Shown here one piece after another: positions 10,001 through 17,854 of a stretch of DNA of 56,472 nt (its first letter is position 1; each line of letters starts with the position of its first letter). The DNA comes from Planctomycetota bacterium (lineage in GTDB: Bacteria; Planctomycetota; Planctomycetia; Pirellulales; Pirellulaceae), in contig JAQCHP010000014.1 in assembly GCA_027619595.1 (NCBI GenBank), positions 1-56,472 of the forward strand, given 5' to 3'. The position numbers and the translations under genes were made by a program. The notes beneath the pieces were generated by a model that saw nothing but the letters and a program-made list of their open reading frames with translations, made no database searches and was not told where the DNA came from.

Positions 10001-10439
10001 CGTCTTTCAGATGGATCCAAAACCCCAACCGCTCAGTCATCTGCTCCCATTGTTGCATGTATCGCCAAACGCTCTGCTGGCATTTTTGAATAAACGGCTC
10101 AACTCCGAACGCTTCAATTTCTTCCTTGGAATGAATGCCAAGCTCTTTGCAGACTTCTACCTCCACCGGCAAGCCGTGGGTATCCCAACCAGCCTTACGG
10201 CGACAGAGATAACCACGCATTGTGCGGTAACGCGGAAACAAGTCCTTGATCGCCCGCGTGAGGCAATGCCCCGGATGGGGCATCCCGTTTGCTGTCGGCG
10301 GCCCTTCGAAGAATACGAAGGAAGGAGACGATCGGCGCTGTTCCAGCGACTTCTCGTAAATCTGCCGCGACTTCCAAAAATGAAGAATCTGAGTCTCCTG
10401 GTCCGGGAATCGCACATTCTGTGCTACCGATTCAAACAT
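7053..10439 (-). CDS. ileS: Isoleucyl-tRNA synthetase, type 2 (eukaryote-like)
   Basis: A 1128-residue class I synthetase charging tRNA-Ile. The HIGH motif is HPGH (55-58) after FEGPPTANG, and the KMSKS loop is KMSKS (652-656) in [16 protein letters not shown]. The editing (CP1) domain lies between them, and the anticodon-binding region contains WILSEL and [16 protein letters not shown]. The length, the [19 protein letters not shown]-like block and the long C-terminus place it in the type 2 (eukaryote-like) clade rather than the ~930-residue E. coli-type clade. Type 2 enzymes are known for low sensitivity to mupirocin. It is probably the first gene of a minus-strand run with purN. Upstream are short tandem repeats and the TPR gene. 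Confidence 0.96.
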   Translation of the reverse strand: MFESVAQNVRFPDQETQILHFWKSRQIYEKSLEQRRSSPSFVFFEGPPTANGMPHPGHCLTRAIKDLFPRYRTMRGYLCRRKAGWDTHGLPVEVEVCKELGIHSKEEIEAFGVEPFIQKCQQSVWRYMQQWEQMTERLGFWIHLKDAYVTYHQSYVESVWWSLQRLFERGLLYQGNKIVWWWAQGGTALSAGEVGQGYRQGADPSVYVRFPLVDPAWKNTSLLVWTTTPWTLPSNQFAAVHPRVKYVVVHDAELGENLVVATDLLETMKTKTKRELSEVRHLDGQELIGLRYLPPFSYYHSRTGDLRGTLKAGGTDFVSWRVVPAEFVTTDTGTGVVHQAPAFGEVDYQVLLDQQERFTEGTGPSLLCAVGPDGKFTDEAPDYQGKWVKDADRDIIRQLRADGILYHQEQFLHDYPFCWRAEEDPLIQYPRRSWFLRTTQFRDQMLANNRKIHWMPDHIQEGRFGNFLESNVDWALSRERYWGTPLPIWVCQQTGKMEAVGRYDELLLKPGVKGLHVWADAKAANPDLPDDLRVHKPYIDAVTYDSPFAPGATMQRVTEVIDCWFDSGAMPFAQWGYPHQGEHEFQQQFPADFISEAIDQTRGWFYTLLAISTILFHDDSVEPDTTGVHNSFPHPFRNCIVLGLMLGEDGTKMSKSKRNYREPQEIFDRYGADALRWYLFANQPPWTSIRYNEVSIRDSIPEFLLRLWNVYSFFVIYANIDRFEPSRLLPGPLSQLTPEELSNAPARRAVPQRGELDRWILSELHGTIAFVVEAMDAYDNYGACQRLHAFVDALSNWYVRRSRDRFWSGIETDSSKLDAYWTLYECLVTVTKLIAPFTPFLAEAIWQNLARSASSDVLESVHLCDYPTSDASLCDPELSTRMELLREIASLGRSARMDAKLKVRQPLGKVEVVLASLDHQAWLEAHSALLCEELNVKQIEFIQHAEQYIDYLVQPNFKRLGPRVGKLLPQVKVALAQADGATLLATLRREGRVTLLVESESVTLDAEDIQVRLQARDGWAAAQGDQCVVVLSTELTDSLLREGYARELVRIIADWRKEVNCLYTDRIEIGVVTESHELQQAILENMDYIAGETLAVNTVLLPLEGIVAVDRELSAFTLQLFLRVVQEA

Positions 10440-10562
10440 TACCGTTCCTTACCCGCACCATTGCGGCCACGACTTATTCCATGGGCGTGACACTGAATTG
10501 CCTTTTGCAAGCGATATCCCTAGCTTCGGCCAACCCAGGGTAGAAAATTTCCTGGAAACGGC

Positions 10563-10610
10563 ACCGCGCCCAGGAACCGCACCCAGAAACCGCACCCAGA
10601 AACCGCCCAG
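10563..10610. repeat. 13-base tandem repeat between ileS and the TPR gene
   Basis: Four head-to-tail units of about 13 bases (ACCGCACCCAGAA and close variants; the last is shorter) in the 190-base gap between ileS and the TPR gene, both on the minus strand. It sits in the ileS leader region. No function is evident; slippage is the simplest explanation. Confidence 0.75.
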
Positions 10611-10631
10611 CACATGAACGATCGAACCAGC

Positions 10632-11042
10632 TTAACGTATTCCGCGGAACCGGCGAATCAACTCCTTGTACAGGGGATGTTCGCGCAACGGATCGAGGTC
10701 GGGATCGGTTTGTAGATGGACGACGTCCGAATAACCACGCTGAATGGCTTCGTGCAACTCATCCAAAGCTGCCTCAATCTGGCCTGTCATGGCCAAACTG
10801 CAGGCCAGATTGTATCGAACGATGCAGTTTTGTGGCAGCAGTCGCACGAGCCGAAAATCAAGCGGCAGGGCCTTGTCGTGTTCGCCAGCCGTCGCAAATA
10901 CCTCTACCATCCTGCGCAACGCATCAATGTGCTCGCCGTTACGGCGCAAGACACACGAAAAAAACTGCCGCTCAAAAGCAGCTTGGTCCAAAGCGGGATC
11001 AAACACCAGCGTCGGCATCGTCAATTCTTCGCACGGCTTCAT
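10632..11042 (-). CDS. TPR-repeat protein
   Basis: A 136-residue protein starting at an ATG at 11042 (an ATG at 11018, MPTLVFDP, is an alternative). Two to three tetratricopeptide-like helical pairs are visible: DALRRMVEVFATAGEHDKALPLDFRL, and NCIVRYNLACSLAMTGQIEAALDEL followed by AIQRGYSDVVHLQTDPDLDPLREHP. The last block resembles the C-terminal 'WL..DPDLDPLR..P.F' pattern seen in many bacterial TPR proteins. No signal peptide or membrane segment is present, so it is probably a cytoplasmic interaction protein. Its partner is unknown. It lies upstream of ileS on the same strand, separated by 192 bases containing the tandem repeats. Confidence 0.82.
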   Translation of the reverse strand: MKPCEELTMPTLVFDPALDQAAFERQFFSCVLRRNGEHIDALRRMVEVFATAGEHDKALPLDFRLVRLLPQNCIVRYNLACSLAMTGQIEAALDELHEAIQRGYSDVVHLQTDPDLDPLREHPLYKELIRRFRGIR

Positions 11043-11359
11043 GGGGCTACCGATCAGAATGAATTTTCTAATCCTACGGACTGTAGGGCCTTAAGCGTAT
11101 AGGATGACATCCTCACCCAATCATCGTCAAGATCCCTACTGCGGATTCACGGAGGCTGCGTCGCTTTTTTGCACAAGCCACCTGCCAGCAGCCATACGAC
11201 CGGACCGATACCTCCAGGGGGCGGAGTTCAAGGGTTGCGCACCCACCTTGCGGAAATGAAAGATCGATTTAAAACCCGTTAACTGCGACGAAGAGTGAAA
11301 CCCGTACAGAGAACACTCTTGCCTGCGATTCGTCCCTTGCCTGCGATTCGTGCTATCGC
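11043..11359. other. Intergenic stretch, 317 bases
   Basis: Lies upstream of the minus-strand TPR gene and downstream of the minus-strand acidic gene. The one clear structure is a 16-base direct repeat, CTTGCCTGCGATTCGT, at 11318-11333 and 11336-11351, just past the stop of the acidic protein gene. No convincing coding frame, tRNA, hairpin with T run or recognisable promoter was found. Confidence 0.6.
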
Positions 11360-11650
11360 CTATTTGTCCGGCTCGGTAGCTCGGAAGTCGATTTCAGGCT
11401 CTTCGACTTCATCGTCGAGTTCCTCTGGCGGCGCGATGCCTTCGTCGAGGTCCTCGTCGTATAACTCGTCAAAATCATCGTCGAATTCATCGTCGAAATC
11501 ATCTTCGTCGAAGTGGTCAACGTCCTCCGATGGCTCGTCAGGCTCATCGTCAAAAGCCCTGACCGTTACCCACGCGGGGTCTTCAGCTGAGTTTTGATAT
11601 AGAATGCCAAATTCGGCGGCATTGCGAGACTGAACATGTCCGGCGATCAT
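11360..11650 (-). CDS. Very acidic small protein of unknown function
   Basis: A 96-residue protein from an ATG at 11650. The first ~30 residues look like an ordinary folded segment (EFGILYQNSAEDPAWVTVRAF). From about residue 33 to 90, Asp and Glu make up most of the chain (for example DHFDEDDFDDEFDDDFDEL). No Cys, signal peptide or membrane segment is present. Such tails occur in nucleic-acid mimics, histone-chaperone-like and metal- or protein-binding factors, but I recognise no family and assign no role. The opposite strand of the tail is also open as a Ser-rich frame because of the GAY/GAR codons; the acidic reading is far more plausible. A hairpin with a T run lies about 145 bases upstream on the same strand. 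Confidence 0.7.
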   Translation of the reverse strand: MIAGHVQSRNAAEFGILYQNSAEDPAWVTVRAFDDEPDEPSEDVDHFDEDDFDDEFDDDFDELYDEDLDEGIAPPEELDDEVEEPEIDFRATEPDK

Positions 11651-12132
11651 CGGGTACCTGTTTTCGAAACTAGAGATGGGACAACTCCTCCACCCTGGTT
11701 TAACTACAGAACCGGCATTGATTTGTCAAGCATTACCATGGGACTCCACAAGATTTTTACAAGTTTTCTGGCGTCGCGAAGGGCATCAAGGCAACAAAAA
11801 AAGGACAGGACCAGCCAAATGGACCGATCCTGCCCTATACGGGGGGCATTGTGAGCGAGGCGGGAAATCCAGCCGACAGATCACCCTTGGGTGCCTCGAT
11901 AATGAAGAATACGGCAACAAATCGCCCGTGTCCTGCGGTTCTTGAATCAATTCTGGCAGAAACTAAAGAACTGAGAGCCGAATAGTGCGGTCAAATCGAA
12001 TAAACTAGCCAGGCAGGTGGTCACCAGGGGGCTCAGGCGGAACTTCGGGGTATGAGCCGCTCACCGTAGGTCGATCCGGGAGCCGCGTGGAGTTAGCCAG
12101 TTGGGTGCAGGAAAGGGTGTGGTTCAACGACG
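11651..12132. other. Divergent intergenic region, 482 bases
   Basis: Separates the minus-strand acidic gene from plus-strand hsp20-lon, so it should hold promoters for both. I see a minus-strand terminator-like hairpin (entered separately) and a weak dyad at about 12030-12055 (GGCTCA...TGAGCC), but no CIRCE element, sigma-32-like or sigma-54-like promoter ahead of hsp20. Short open frames here lack ribosome binding sites and family similarity. Confidence 0.6.
11796..11835 (-). terminator. Terminator-like hairpin on the minus strand, upstream of the acidic protein gene
   Basis: Read on the minus strand, GGGCAGGA (from 11835) pairs with TCCTGTCC (ending at 11803) with one G-U. The stem can continue inward through several G-U and G-C pairs to a small loop, and it is followed at once by seven T residues (11802-11796). 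This is the form of an intrinsic terminator. No minus-strand gene lies upstream of it before the divergent hsp20, so it would end either a small RNA or a leader of the acidic protein gene. Confidence 0.5.
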
Positions 12133-12492
12133 ATGAACTTGCGATTGCGTCAATTTTTGGATTCGCTCACTGTTCCGGACGCAGAGGGATGCTGGTGTCC
12201 GCCGGTCGACGTCTACCAATCGCCCAACGGCTGGCTCATAAAATTTGATCTGGCGGGAGTACGGGCGGCAGACCTGCAAATCGAGTTGCGGGGCCAACAA
12301 CTGGAAGTGTGCGGATTCCGCCGTGATTTATCGCTCGTTCGCGGGCACCAGGCCTATTCGATGGAAATCGCGTACAACCGTTTCCATCGCGTCGTGAACT
12401 TGCCGTGCCAGCTCGACCATTCGGACATTCACTCCGAATACCAAGATGGAATGTTGCTCATTACGATCCTGACCAGGGGATCCGAAGCATGA
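12133..12492 (+). CDS. Hsp20/alpha-crystallin family small heat-shock protein
   Basis: A 119-residue protein, short for the family. Most of it is the alpha-crystallin domain: PPVDVYQSPNGWLIKFDLAGV (about 23-43), a strand at LQIELRGQQLEVCGFRRD, and the characteristic C-terminal segment FHRVVNLPCQLDHSDIHSEYQDGMLLITI. The N-terminal arm is brief and the C-terminal IxI extension is essentially missing, which may limit large-oligomer assembly. Family members hold unfolding proteins in a refoldable state. Its stop overlaps the lon start in ATGA (12489-12492), implying translational coupling of a holdase with a protease that disposes of damaged proteins. The ATG at 12133 is the first plausible start. 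Confidence 0.9.
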   Translation: MNLRLRQFLDSLTVPDAEGCWCPPVDVYQSPNGWLIKFDLAGVRAADLQIELRGQQLEVCGFRRDLSLVRGHQAYSMEIAYNRFHRVVNLPCQLDHSDIHSEYQDGMLLITILTRGSEA

Positions 12493-14918
12493 CCGTAGTT
12501 CCCGCAGCACACCCGCCAACGACGCTGGCGTTTCCGTTACTACCCTTACGCGACGGCGTACTTTTCCCGCAGCTCATGATGCCCCATGTCGTCCAGCGTC
12601 CCCAAGCAATAGCGGCTGTGATGGCGGCCTTGGCGACGGAAGACAAGATTTTAGCCGTGGTAGCGCAGCGCAGAAGTGACGTCGAAGATCCAACATTGGA
12701 TCAGCTGTACGACGTGGGCGTTTTGGCTGTAATCAAAAAAATGGGACGCGTTGACGACTCGCTCCAGGTCGTCTTACAGGGAACCACGCGTGTCCGACTC
12801 TCGACGGCCGCGACGACGGCGAATCATGCCGGGACCGATAAAATTGCTACTCATGAAAATGCTCCGTTACTCGGAGTCGACAACACGTCCGACTATCTAA
12901 AATGCCAAACCGAACTTCTTCCTCCACCGGACGATTGGACGCCCGATACTGAGGCCCTGCATCGCGAAGTACTGGATCTGGCACAGCAAGTTGTCCAACG
13001 TGTTAACCCTGAATCGGAACCCGCCTTCCGTCAAATGCTTGGCCAATTGAAACAACCGCTCCAGCAGATCTATCTTGTGAGTACGTTGCTATCGCTGAGT
13101 ACTGAACAAGAACAAGGACTGCTGGCGTCGAATACACTCGCCGATGCGTTGCACAAGATGCACGACTATCTCAGCCGGGAGATTCAGGTACTCAAGATCC
13201 GTCACCAAATTAGTAGTCAAGTACAAAGTGAATTAAGCGCCGAACAGCGGGAATTTTTGCTGCGAAAACAATTGCAAGCGATCCAAGAAGAACTCGGAGA
13301 ACAGACGGCCGAACAAGCCGAATTGGTCGATCTTAAGTCACGCCTCCTAGAGTCTGGTTTGCCCGCAGCACCGCGACAACTACTGGAAAGGGAATTGAGC
13401 CGATTGGAACGACTACCGGCGTCTTCTCCCGAATTTCAAATTACTCGAAGTTACTTGGAGCTAGTGGCCGAGCTGCCGTGGACCAAACGGTCTCCCGCCT
13501 TAATCGATCTTTCCGCAGCACGGCAAGTCTTAGATGAGGACCATTATGACCTCGAAAAGATTAAGGAGCGGATCATCGAGCACTTGGCAGTGCGGAAACT
13601 GAACCCGACCGGAAAATCACCTGTACTCTGTTTCGTGGGACCGCCTGGAGTAGGCAAGACGTCCCTGGGGAAGTCGATTGCCAGAGCGGTGGGGCGTGAG
13701 TTCTCTCGCATTAGCCTGGGTGGCCTACACGACGAATCCGAACTACGGGGGCACCGCCGCACTTACGTGGGAGCGATGCCGGGAAGAATCATCCAAGCAA
13801 TTCGCCAGGCGCAGGTCGGGAACCCGTTGCTGATGTTGGATGAGGTCGACAAACTAGGGCACGACTACCGCGGCGATCCGGCGGCGGCGCTGTTGGAGAT
13901 TCTTGACCCAGCACAGAATCACGACTTTCGTGACAACTATTTGAATCTGCCATTCGATCTTTCGCAGGTATTCTTTATCGCTACCGCGAATAGCCTGGAT
14001 CCCATTCCCGGCCCGCTGTTGGACCGCTTGGAAATCATTCGCCTGGCTGGCTATACGGACGAAGACAAGTTGCATATTGCGTGCACCTATCTACTACCAC
14101 GCCAGTTAGCGGATTCCGGCCTTACACCCGACCAACTACGCGTCGACGATTCGGCGCTAATGGAGATCATCCAGCGGTACACACGCGAAGCGGGCGTGCG
14201 GCAATTAGAACGAGCCCTGGGAAGACTTTGCCGTCGAGTGGCAACTCGCGTAGCATCGGGTGACGTGAGTCCCACATCGGTCGATAAACAGCAACTCCAG
14301 TCATGGCTGGGAGGCGTCGAATTCACGCGAGACCCGGCCCGACGGAATCTGCCTCCCGGTGTTGCGGCAGGATTGGCCTGGACGGCGGCGGGGGGCGAAC
14401 TCCTGTACGTTGAGTCGGTCATGTTGCCCGAAGAAGGGAACCTGAGGATCACGGGACAATTAGGTGATGTCATGAAGGAGTCGGCCAGCGCGGCTCAGAG
14501 TTATGTCAGCTCGCGTTGGGCCGAATTCGATCTGGATAAACGTGCCTTGCGAAGCGGGGTTCATGTTCATGTTCCTGCCGGAGCGACACCCAAAGATGGT
14601 CCTTCGGCGGGTGTGACGATGGCCGTCGCATTAACGTCGCTTTACTCGTCCATTCCGGTCCGGGACGATATTGCCATGACGGGCGAGATTACCTTGAGCG
14701 GACTCGTCTTACCAGTCGGTGGAATACGTGAGAAAGTCCTGGCGGCGTACCGTGCTGGGATCCGGACCGTCATCCTTCCCGAACAGAACGAAAAGGACTT
14801 AGACGATTTGAGTCCACCCGTGCGCGAGGCGATGCGTTTTGTGTTGGCACACACCATCGAAGATGTGCTCGTCACCGCCATACCACAGCTGGAACCACGT
14901 ATCCGAACGCACGCCTAA
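12489..14918 (+). CDS. lon: Lon protease (ATP-dependent, LonA type)
   Basis: An 809-residue cytoplasmic AAA+ serine protease. The frame is open upstream through hsp20, but the ATG at 12489, overlapping the hsp20 stop, gives the normal LonA N-terminus (FPLLPLRDGVLFPQLMMP). An N-terminal substrate-binding domain and long helical region lead to Walker A GPPGVGKT (384-391), Walker B-like LLMLDEVDK, and the proteolytic domain. The catalytic dyad is visible: Ser706 in PKDGPSAGV and Lys749 in REKVLAAYRAG, with the family's 43-residue spacing. It degrades misfolded and selected regulatory proteins. It is coupled to hsp20. No terminator is obvious; a run of palindromic repeats follows about 25 bases after the stop. 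Confidence 0.97.
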   Translation: MTVVPAAHPPTTLAFPLLPLRDGVLFPQLMMPHVVQRPQAIAAVMAALATEDKILAVVAQRRSDVEDPTLDQLYDVGVLAVIKKMGRVDDSLQVVLQGTTRVRLSTAATTANHAGTDKIATHENAPLLGVDNTSDYLKCQTELLPPPDDWTPDTEALHREVLDLAQQVVQRVNPESEPAFRQMLGQLKQPLQQIYLVSTLLSLSTEQEQGLLASNTLADALHKMHDYLSREIQVLKIRHQISSQVQSELSAEQREFLLRKQLQAIQEELGEQTAEQAELVDLKSRLLESGLPAAPRQLLERELSRLERLPASSPEFQITRSYLELVAELPWTKRSPALIDLSAARQVLDEDHYDLEKIKERIIEHLAVRKLNPTGKSPVLCFVGPPGVGKTSLGKSIARAVGREFSRISLGGLHDESELRGHRRTYVGAMPGRIIQAIRQAQVGNPLLMLDEVDKLGHDYRGDPAAALLEILDPAQNHDFRDNYLNLPFDLSQVFFIATANSLDPIPGPLLDRLEIIRLAGYTDEDKLHIACTYLLPRQLADSGLTPDQLRVDDSALMEIIQRYTREAGVRQLERALGRLCRRVATRVASGDVSPTSVDKQQLQSWLGGVEFTRDPARRNLPPGVAAGLAWTAAGGELLYVESVMLPEEGNLRITGQLGDVMKESASAAQSYVSSRWAEFDLDKRALRSGVHVHVPAGATPKDGPSAGVTMAVALTSLYSSIPVRDDIAMTGEITLSGLVLPVGGIREKVLAAYRAGIRTVILPEQNEKDLDDLSPPVREAMRFVLAHTIEDVLVTAIPQLEPRIRTHA

Positions 14919-14942
14919 TGGCACCCCCAAACAAAGCCGTAC

Positions 14943-15040
14943 GGTAGCGCGGGCCTCCAGGCCCGCAGGCAATTCCAACCGTAGTGCGGGTCTCCAGGCC
15001 CGCAGGCAACTCCAGCCGTAGTGCGGGTCTCCAGGCCCGC
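14943..15040. repeat. Three tandem 37-base palindromic repeats
   Basis: Units begin at 14943, 14980 and 15017, the last one cut short at 15040. Each contains a GC-rich palindrome: GCGGGCCTCCAGGCCCGC in the first, with GGGTCTCC in place of GGGCCTCC in the others. The linker CAGGCAAYTCCARC joins them. They resemble dispersed hairpin repeats seen between genes in planctomycete genomes. They fill part of the 403-base gap between lon and the DUF1549 gene (14919-15321). In the rest of that gap I see nothing definite. The repeats keep an open Arg/Leu/Pro-rich frame on the minus strand that I do not consider a gene. Confidence 0.85.
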
Positions 15041-15321
15041 CAGGTTCTTCTTGCAAAGTCCAACGCACACAGGTTGCCTCGGGCTTGCGGTTATCTCCTT
15101 CGACGTTTACGACGGGCCTCACTCGTGATAAACTAAACACGGTCGTGCCCCAGGGCCATTGAGTCAAACTTACATCCGCTACCAGCCGAACCCGTCTTCC
15201 CACCTACCTGAAGCCTACTACCAAAAGCAATTCCGCGGTCATCCGTGGAAGCCGGATTCAAGATGACCATCCTCGGCTGGCTTTTGCTGAAAATCAAGTA
15301 ACTGCACGAAATGGACTCGGA

Positions 15322-17838
15322 ATGAGGGTACCCTGTATGTGCCGTAGTTTACCATGGATAGCACTTGTGCTTGTCGCTTGGCAGCAAGTGGGAGCAGTGT
15401 CGGTTGATACGTTGGCTGCAACTTCGGATCCAATCGTAGAATTGATGATCGAGTCGGGTCGAAACGAAGCAAAATTGCTCCACCTGCGAGGGAGTCGCGA
15501 CCGGCAGCAACTGATTGTTTCGGGCCGTCACCATTCGGGCCGCGAGACCGATCTTACACGACAAGTCAAAATATCCAGTTATCCCGAAGGAGTCATAACC
15601 GTCGACGAAATGGGTGTGTTGCGCCCCGTGTCGGTAGGGGTCGCGCACCTTCACGTCGTTTACGATGGGCATCTCAACGATTCCCTGCTCGTGTCGGTCG
15701 ACGTCTTTCCCGAGGATCCGCCGGTCAGTTTTCAGCACCAAGTCGTACCAGTTTTCACGAAGCTAGGGTGCAATGGAGGTGGCTGCCACGGCAAGGCCAG
15801 CGGACAAAACGGATTTCGGTTGTCTCTGTTGGGTTTCGAACCCATGGAAGACTTCGAGCACCTTGTCCGAGAATCACGCGTCCGGCGTGTGTCGGTCGCA
15901 GCCGCTGCGGAAAGCCTGTTGTTACTCAAAGCAACGGGTGTCGTGCCACATGGTGGTGGCACTCGTATGAAGATTGGTGATCCAAACTACGACGTGGTGC
16001 ATCGTTGGATTGCTGAAGGAGCTCACGCTGGTGACGCAACCGCTCCTCAGGTCGTGGCCATTGAAATTTTCCCACGAGATCGCACATTAAATCGGCTATC
16101 GCAACAACAGTTGGTCGTGATAGCTCGCTATTCAGATGGCCGACTTGAAGACGCAACGGCCATGGCTCAATATGACGTCAACGCTTCCGACGTGGCGTCG
16201 GTTGATTCATCCGGCCTGATAAAAATCCAAGATCAATCGGGCATTGCGGCGGTCATGATCCGTTACCAATCCCAAGTGGCAGTCTTCAACGCCACGATCC
16301 CCGTGGGCGCACCCATGGGCCCACTACCTCCTGCACGCAACTTTATCGATGACCTCGTGTTTGAAAAACTGACCGTCTTGGGACTTCCGCCTGCCGAACT
16401 CTGTGACGACACGACATTCCTCCGGCGTGTGACAATCGATATCGCGGGGCGCCTGCCAACCCCTGAAGAAATAGCGACGTTCGTCCAGAATCCCACGAAA
16501 GACAAACGCGATCAGTGCATCGACACGTTATTGAACAGCTCGGACTACGCCGACAATTTTTCCAAGAAATGGTCAGCCATTTTGCGGAATCGTCGCGGAG
16601 ACGACAATTATCGGCACGGTACCTATGCCTTTCACAATTGGATACGCGACTCATTAATCAGGAACGACTCGTATAAGGAATTCGTGCGTGGAATCATCAC
16701 GGCCACAGGTGATCCACAAAGTCATCCACCGGTGGTTTGGTACCGGGAACTCAACGAAACAACCGAGCAGGTCGAGGATACTGCACAATTGTTTCTAGGG
16801 TTACGGATTCAATGTGCGCGCTGCCACCATCACCCGTATGACAAATGGAGCCAGCATGACTACTACGGCTTTTCGGCATTTTTCTCCCAGGTCGGCACCA
16901 AAAGTGTCGATCGTCCAAGTGAATCGCGAGTCTTTCACCGACGCGGCATTGCATCGTCGAAACATCCAAAGACACAGCAGGTGATTTTGCCATCCGGACT
17001 GGGTGCAACTCCCCAACAAATTGCCGCAGAATTGGATCCACGTGAGGCATTAGTCGATTGGATGACAGCTCCGGAGAACCCCTTCTTCGCTCGCATGGCC
17101 GTGAACCGCTATTGGAAACATTTCTTTGGACGTGGTCTAGTCGACCCGGAAGATGACATGCGTGCCACGAACCCTCCAACCAATCCTCAACTGATGGACG
17201 CGTTAGCGAAACATTTTGTAGATAATAATTTCGACTTAAAAGATTTGGTACGTAACATCTGCCGCTCCTCGGTCTACCAATTGAGTTCGCATCCCAATGA
17301 ATACAATAGCGACGATCGGCAAAATTTCTCTCGCTTCTATCCACGGCGACTGTCAGCCGAAGTTTTACTGGATGCTGTCGACGATGCCACCGCGTCCCGC
17401 ACACAATTCGGTGGAGTCCCGCAAGAAACACGTGCAATCCAATTGCCCGACACCGGATTTGAATCCTATTTCCTGAAGGTGTTTGGCCAACCTGACAGCA
17501 CGTCGGCCTGCGAATGCGAACGCTTCGGCGACGTGAATTTGGCGCAAAGCCTTCACTTGATCAATTCCGCCGAAGTACAAAGCAAACTAGCGGCAGATAC
17601 CGGCCGAGTTGCATCCATTGCCAACAATGTTCATATGTCGACTGAAGAAAAGGTGGAACAAATCTACTTGTTAACGGTGAGCCGTTCTCCCAAACCAACA
17701 GAAATGGCAGAAGCTTTGAAATATCTGCAACGCAAATCGGCGACCGACGCGTCCAACGCACTCCAAGAAACACGCCTGGCCTACGAAGACCTGCTCTGGG
17801 CAATGATCAATTCCAAAGACTTCTTGTTCAATCACTAA
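15322..17838 (+). CDS. DUF1549/DUF1553 planctomycete cytochrome-like exported protein
   Basis: An 838-residue protein from an ATG at 15322 with a signal peptide (about 1-27). In order: an Ig-like (BIG2-type) region to about 130; the motif CNGGGCHGKASGQNGF (from Cys150), the signature preceding these proteins' haem-type domain; a second Ig-like stretch (about 240-335); DUF1549 (about 345-545, with the CARCHHHP motif); and DUF1553 (about 580-830, with ENPFFARMAVNRYWKHFFGRGLV and RRLSAEVLLDAV). These families are abundant in planctomycetes and usually adjacent to DUF1501 genes; their biochemical role is not established. The PPC-domain gene starts 16 bases downstream, so this is the first gene of a four-gene plus-strand module. 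Confidence 0.93.
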   Translation: MRVPCMCRSLPWIALVLVAWQQVGAVSVDTLAATSDPIVELMIESGRNEAKLLHLRGSRDRQQLIVSGRHHSGRETDLTRQVKISSYPEGVITVDEMGVLRPVSVGVAHLHVVYDGHLNDSLLVSVDVFPEDPPVSFQHQVVPVFTKLGCNGGGCHGKASGQNGFRLSLLGFEPMEDFEHLVRESRVRRVSVAAAAESLLLLKATGVVPHGGGTRMKIGDPNYDVVHRWIAEGAHAGDATAPQVVAIEIFPRDRTLNRLSQQQLVVIARYSDGRLEDATAMAQYDVNASDVASVDSSGLIKIQDQSGIAAVMIRYQSQVAVFNATIPVGAPMGPLPPARNFIDDLVFEKLTVLGLPPAELCDDTTFLRRVTIDIAGRLPTPEEIATFVQNPTKDKRDQCIDTLLNSSDYADNFSKKWSAILRNRRGDDNYRHGTYAFHNWIRDSLIRNDSYKEFVRGIITATGDPQSHPPVVWYRELNETTEQVEDTAQLFLGLRIQCARCHHHPYDKWSQHDYYGFSAFFSQVGTKSVDRPSESRVFHRRGIASSKHPKTQQVILPSGLGATPQQIAAELDPREALVDWMTAPENPFFARMAVNRYWKHFFGRGLVDPEDDMRATNPPTNPQLMDALAKHFVDNNFDLKDLVRNICRSSVYQLSSHPNEYNSDDRQNFSRFYPRRLSAEVLLDAVDDATASRTQFGGVPQETRAIQLPDTGFESYFLKVFGQPDSTSACECERFGDVNLAQSLHLINSAEVQSKLAADTGRVASIANNVHMSTEEKVEQIYLLTVSRSPKPTEMAEALKYLQRKSATDASNALQETRLAYEDLLWAMINSKDFLFNH

Positions 17839-17854
17839 TTCGCGGTGACTCCCT

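Noticed and set aside
11636-11945. Plus-strand short frames in the gap before hsp20
   Set aside because: No ribosome binding site, no recognisable domain, and they overlap the start of the acidic-protein gene and the hairpin.
14943-15040. CRISPR array
   Set aside because: Only three units, directly abutting with nearly identical sequence and no distinct spacers; no cas genes nearby.
14872-15063. Minus-strand frame across the palindromic repeats
   Set aside because: The Arg/Leu/Pro/Gly-rich translation comes from the repeat units themselves and has no ribosome binding site.
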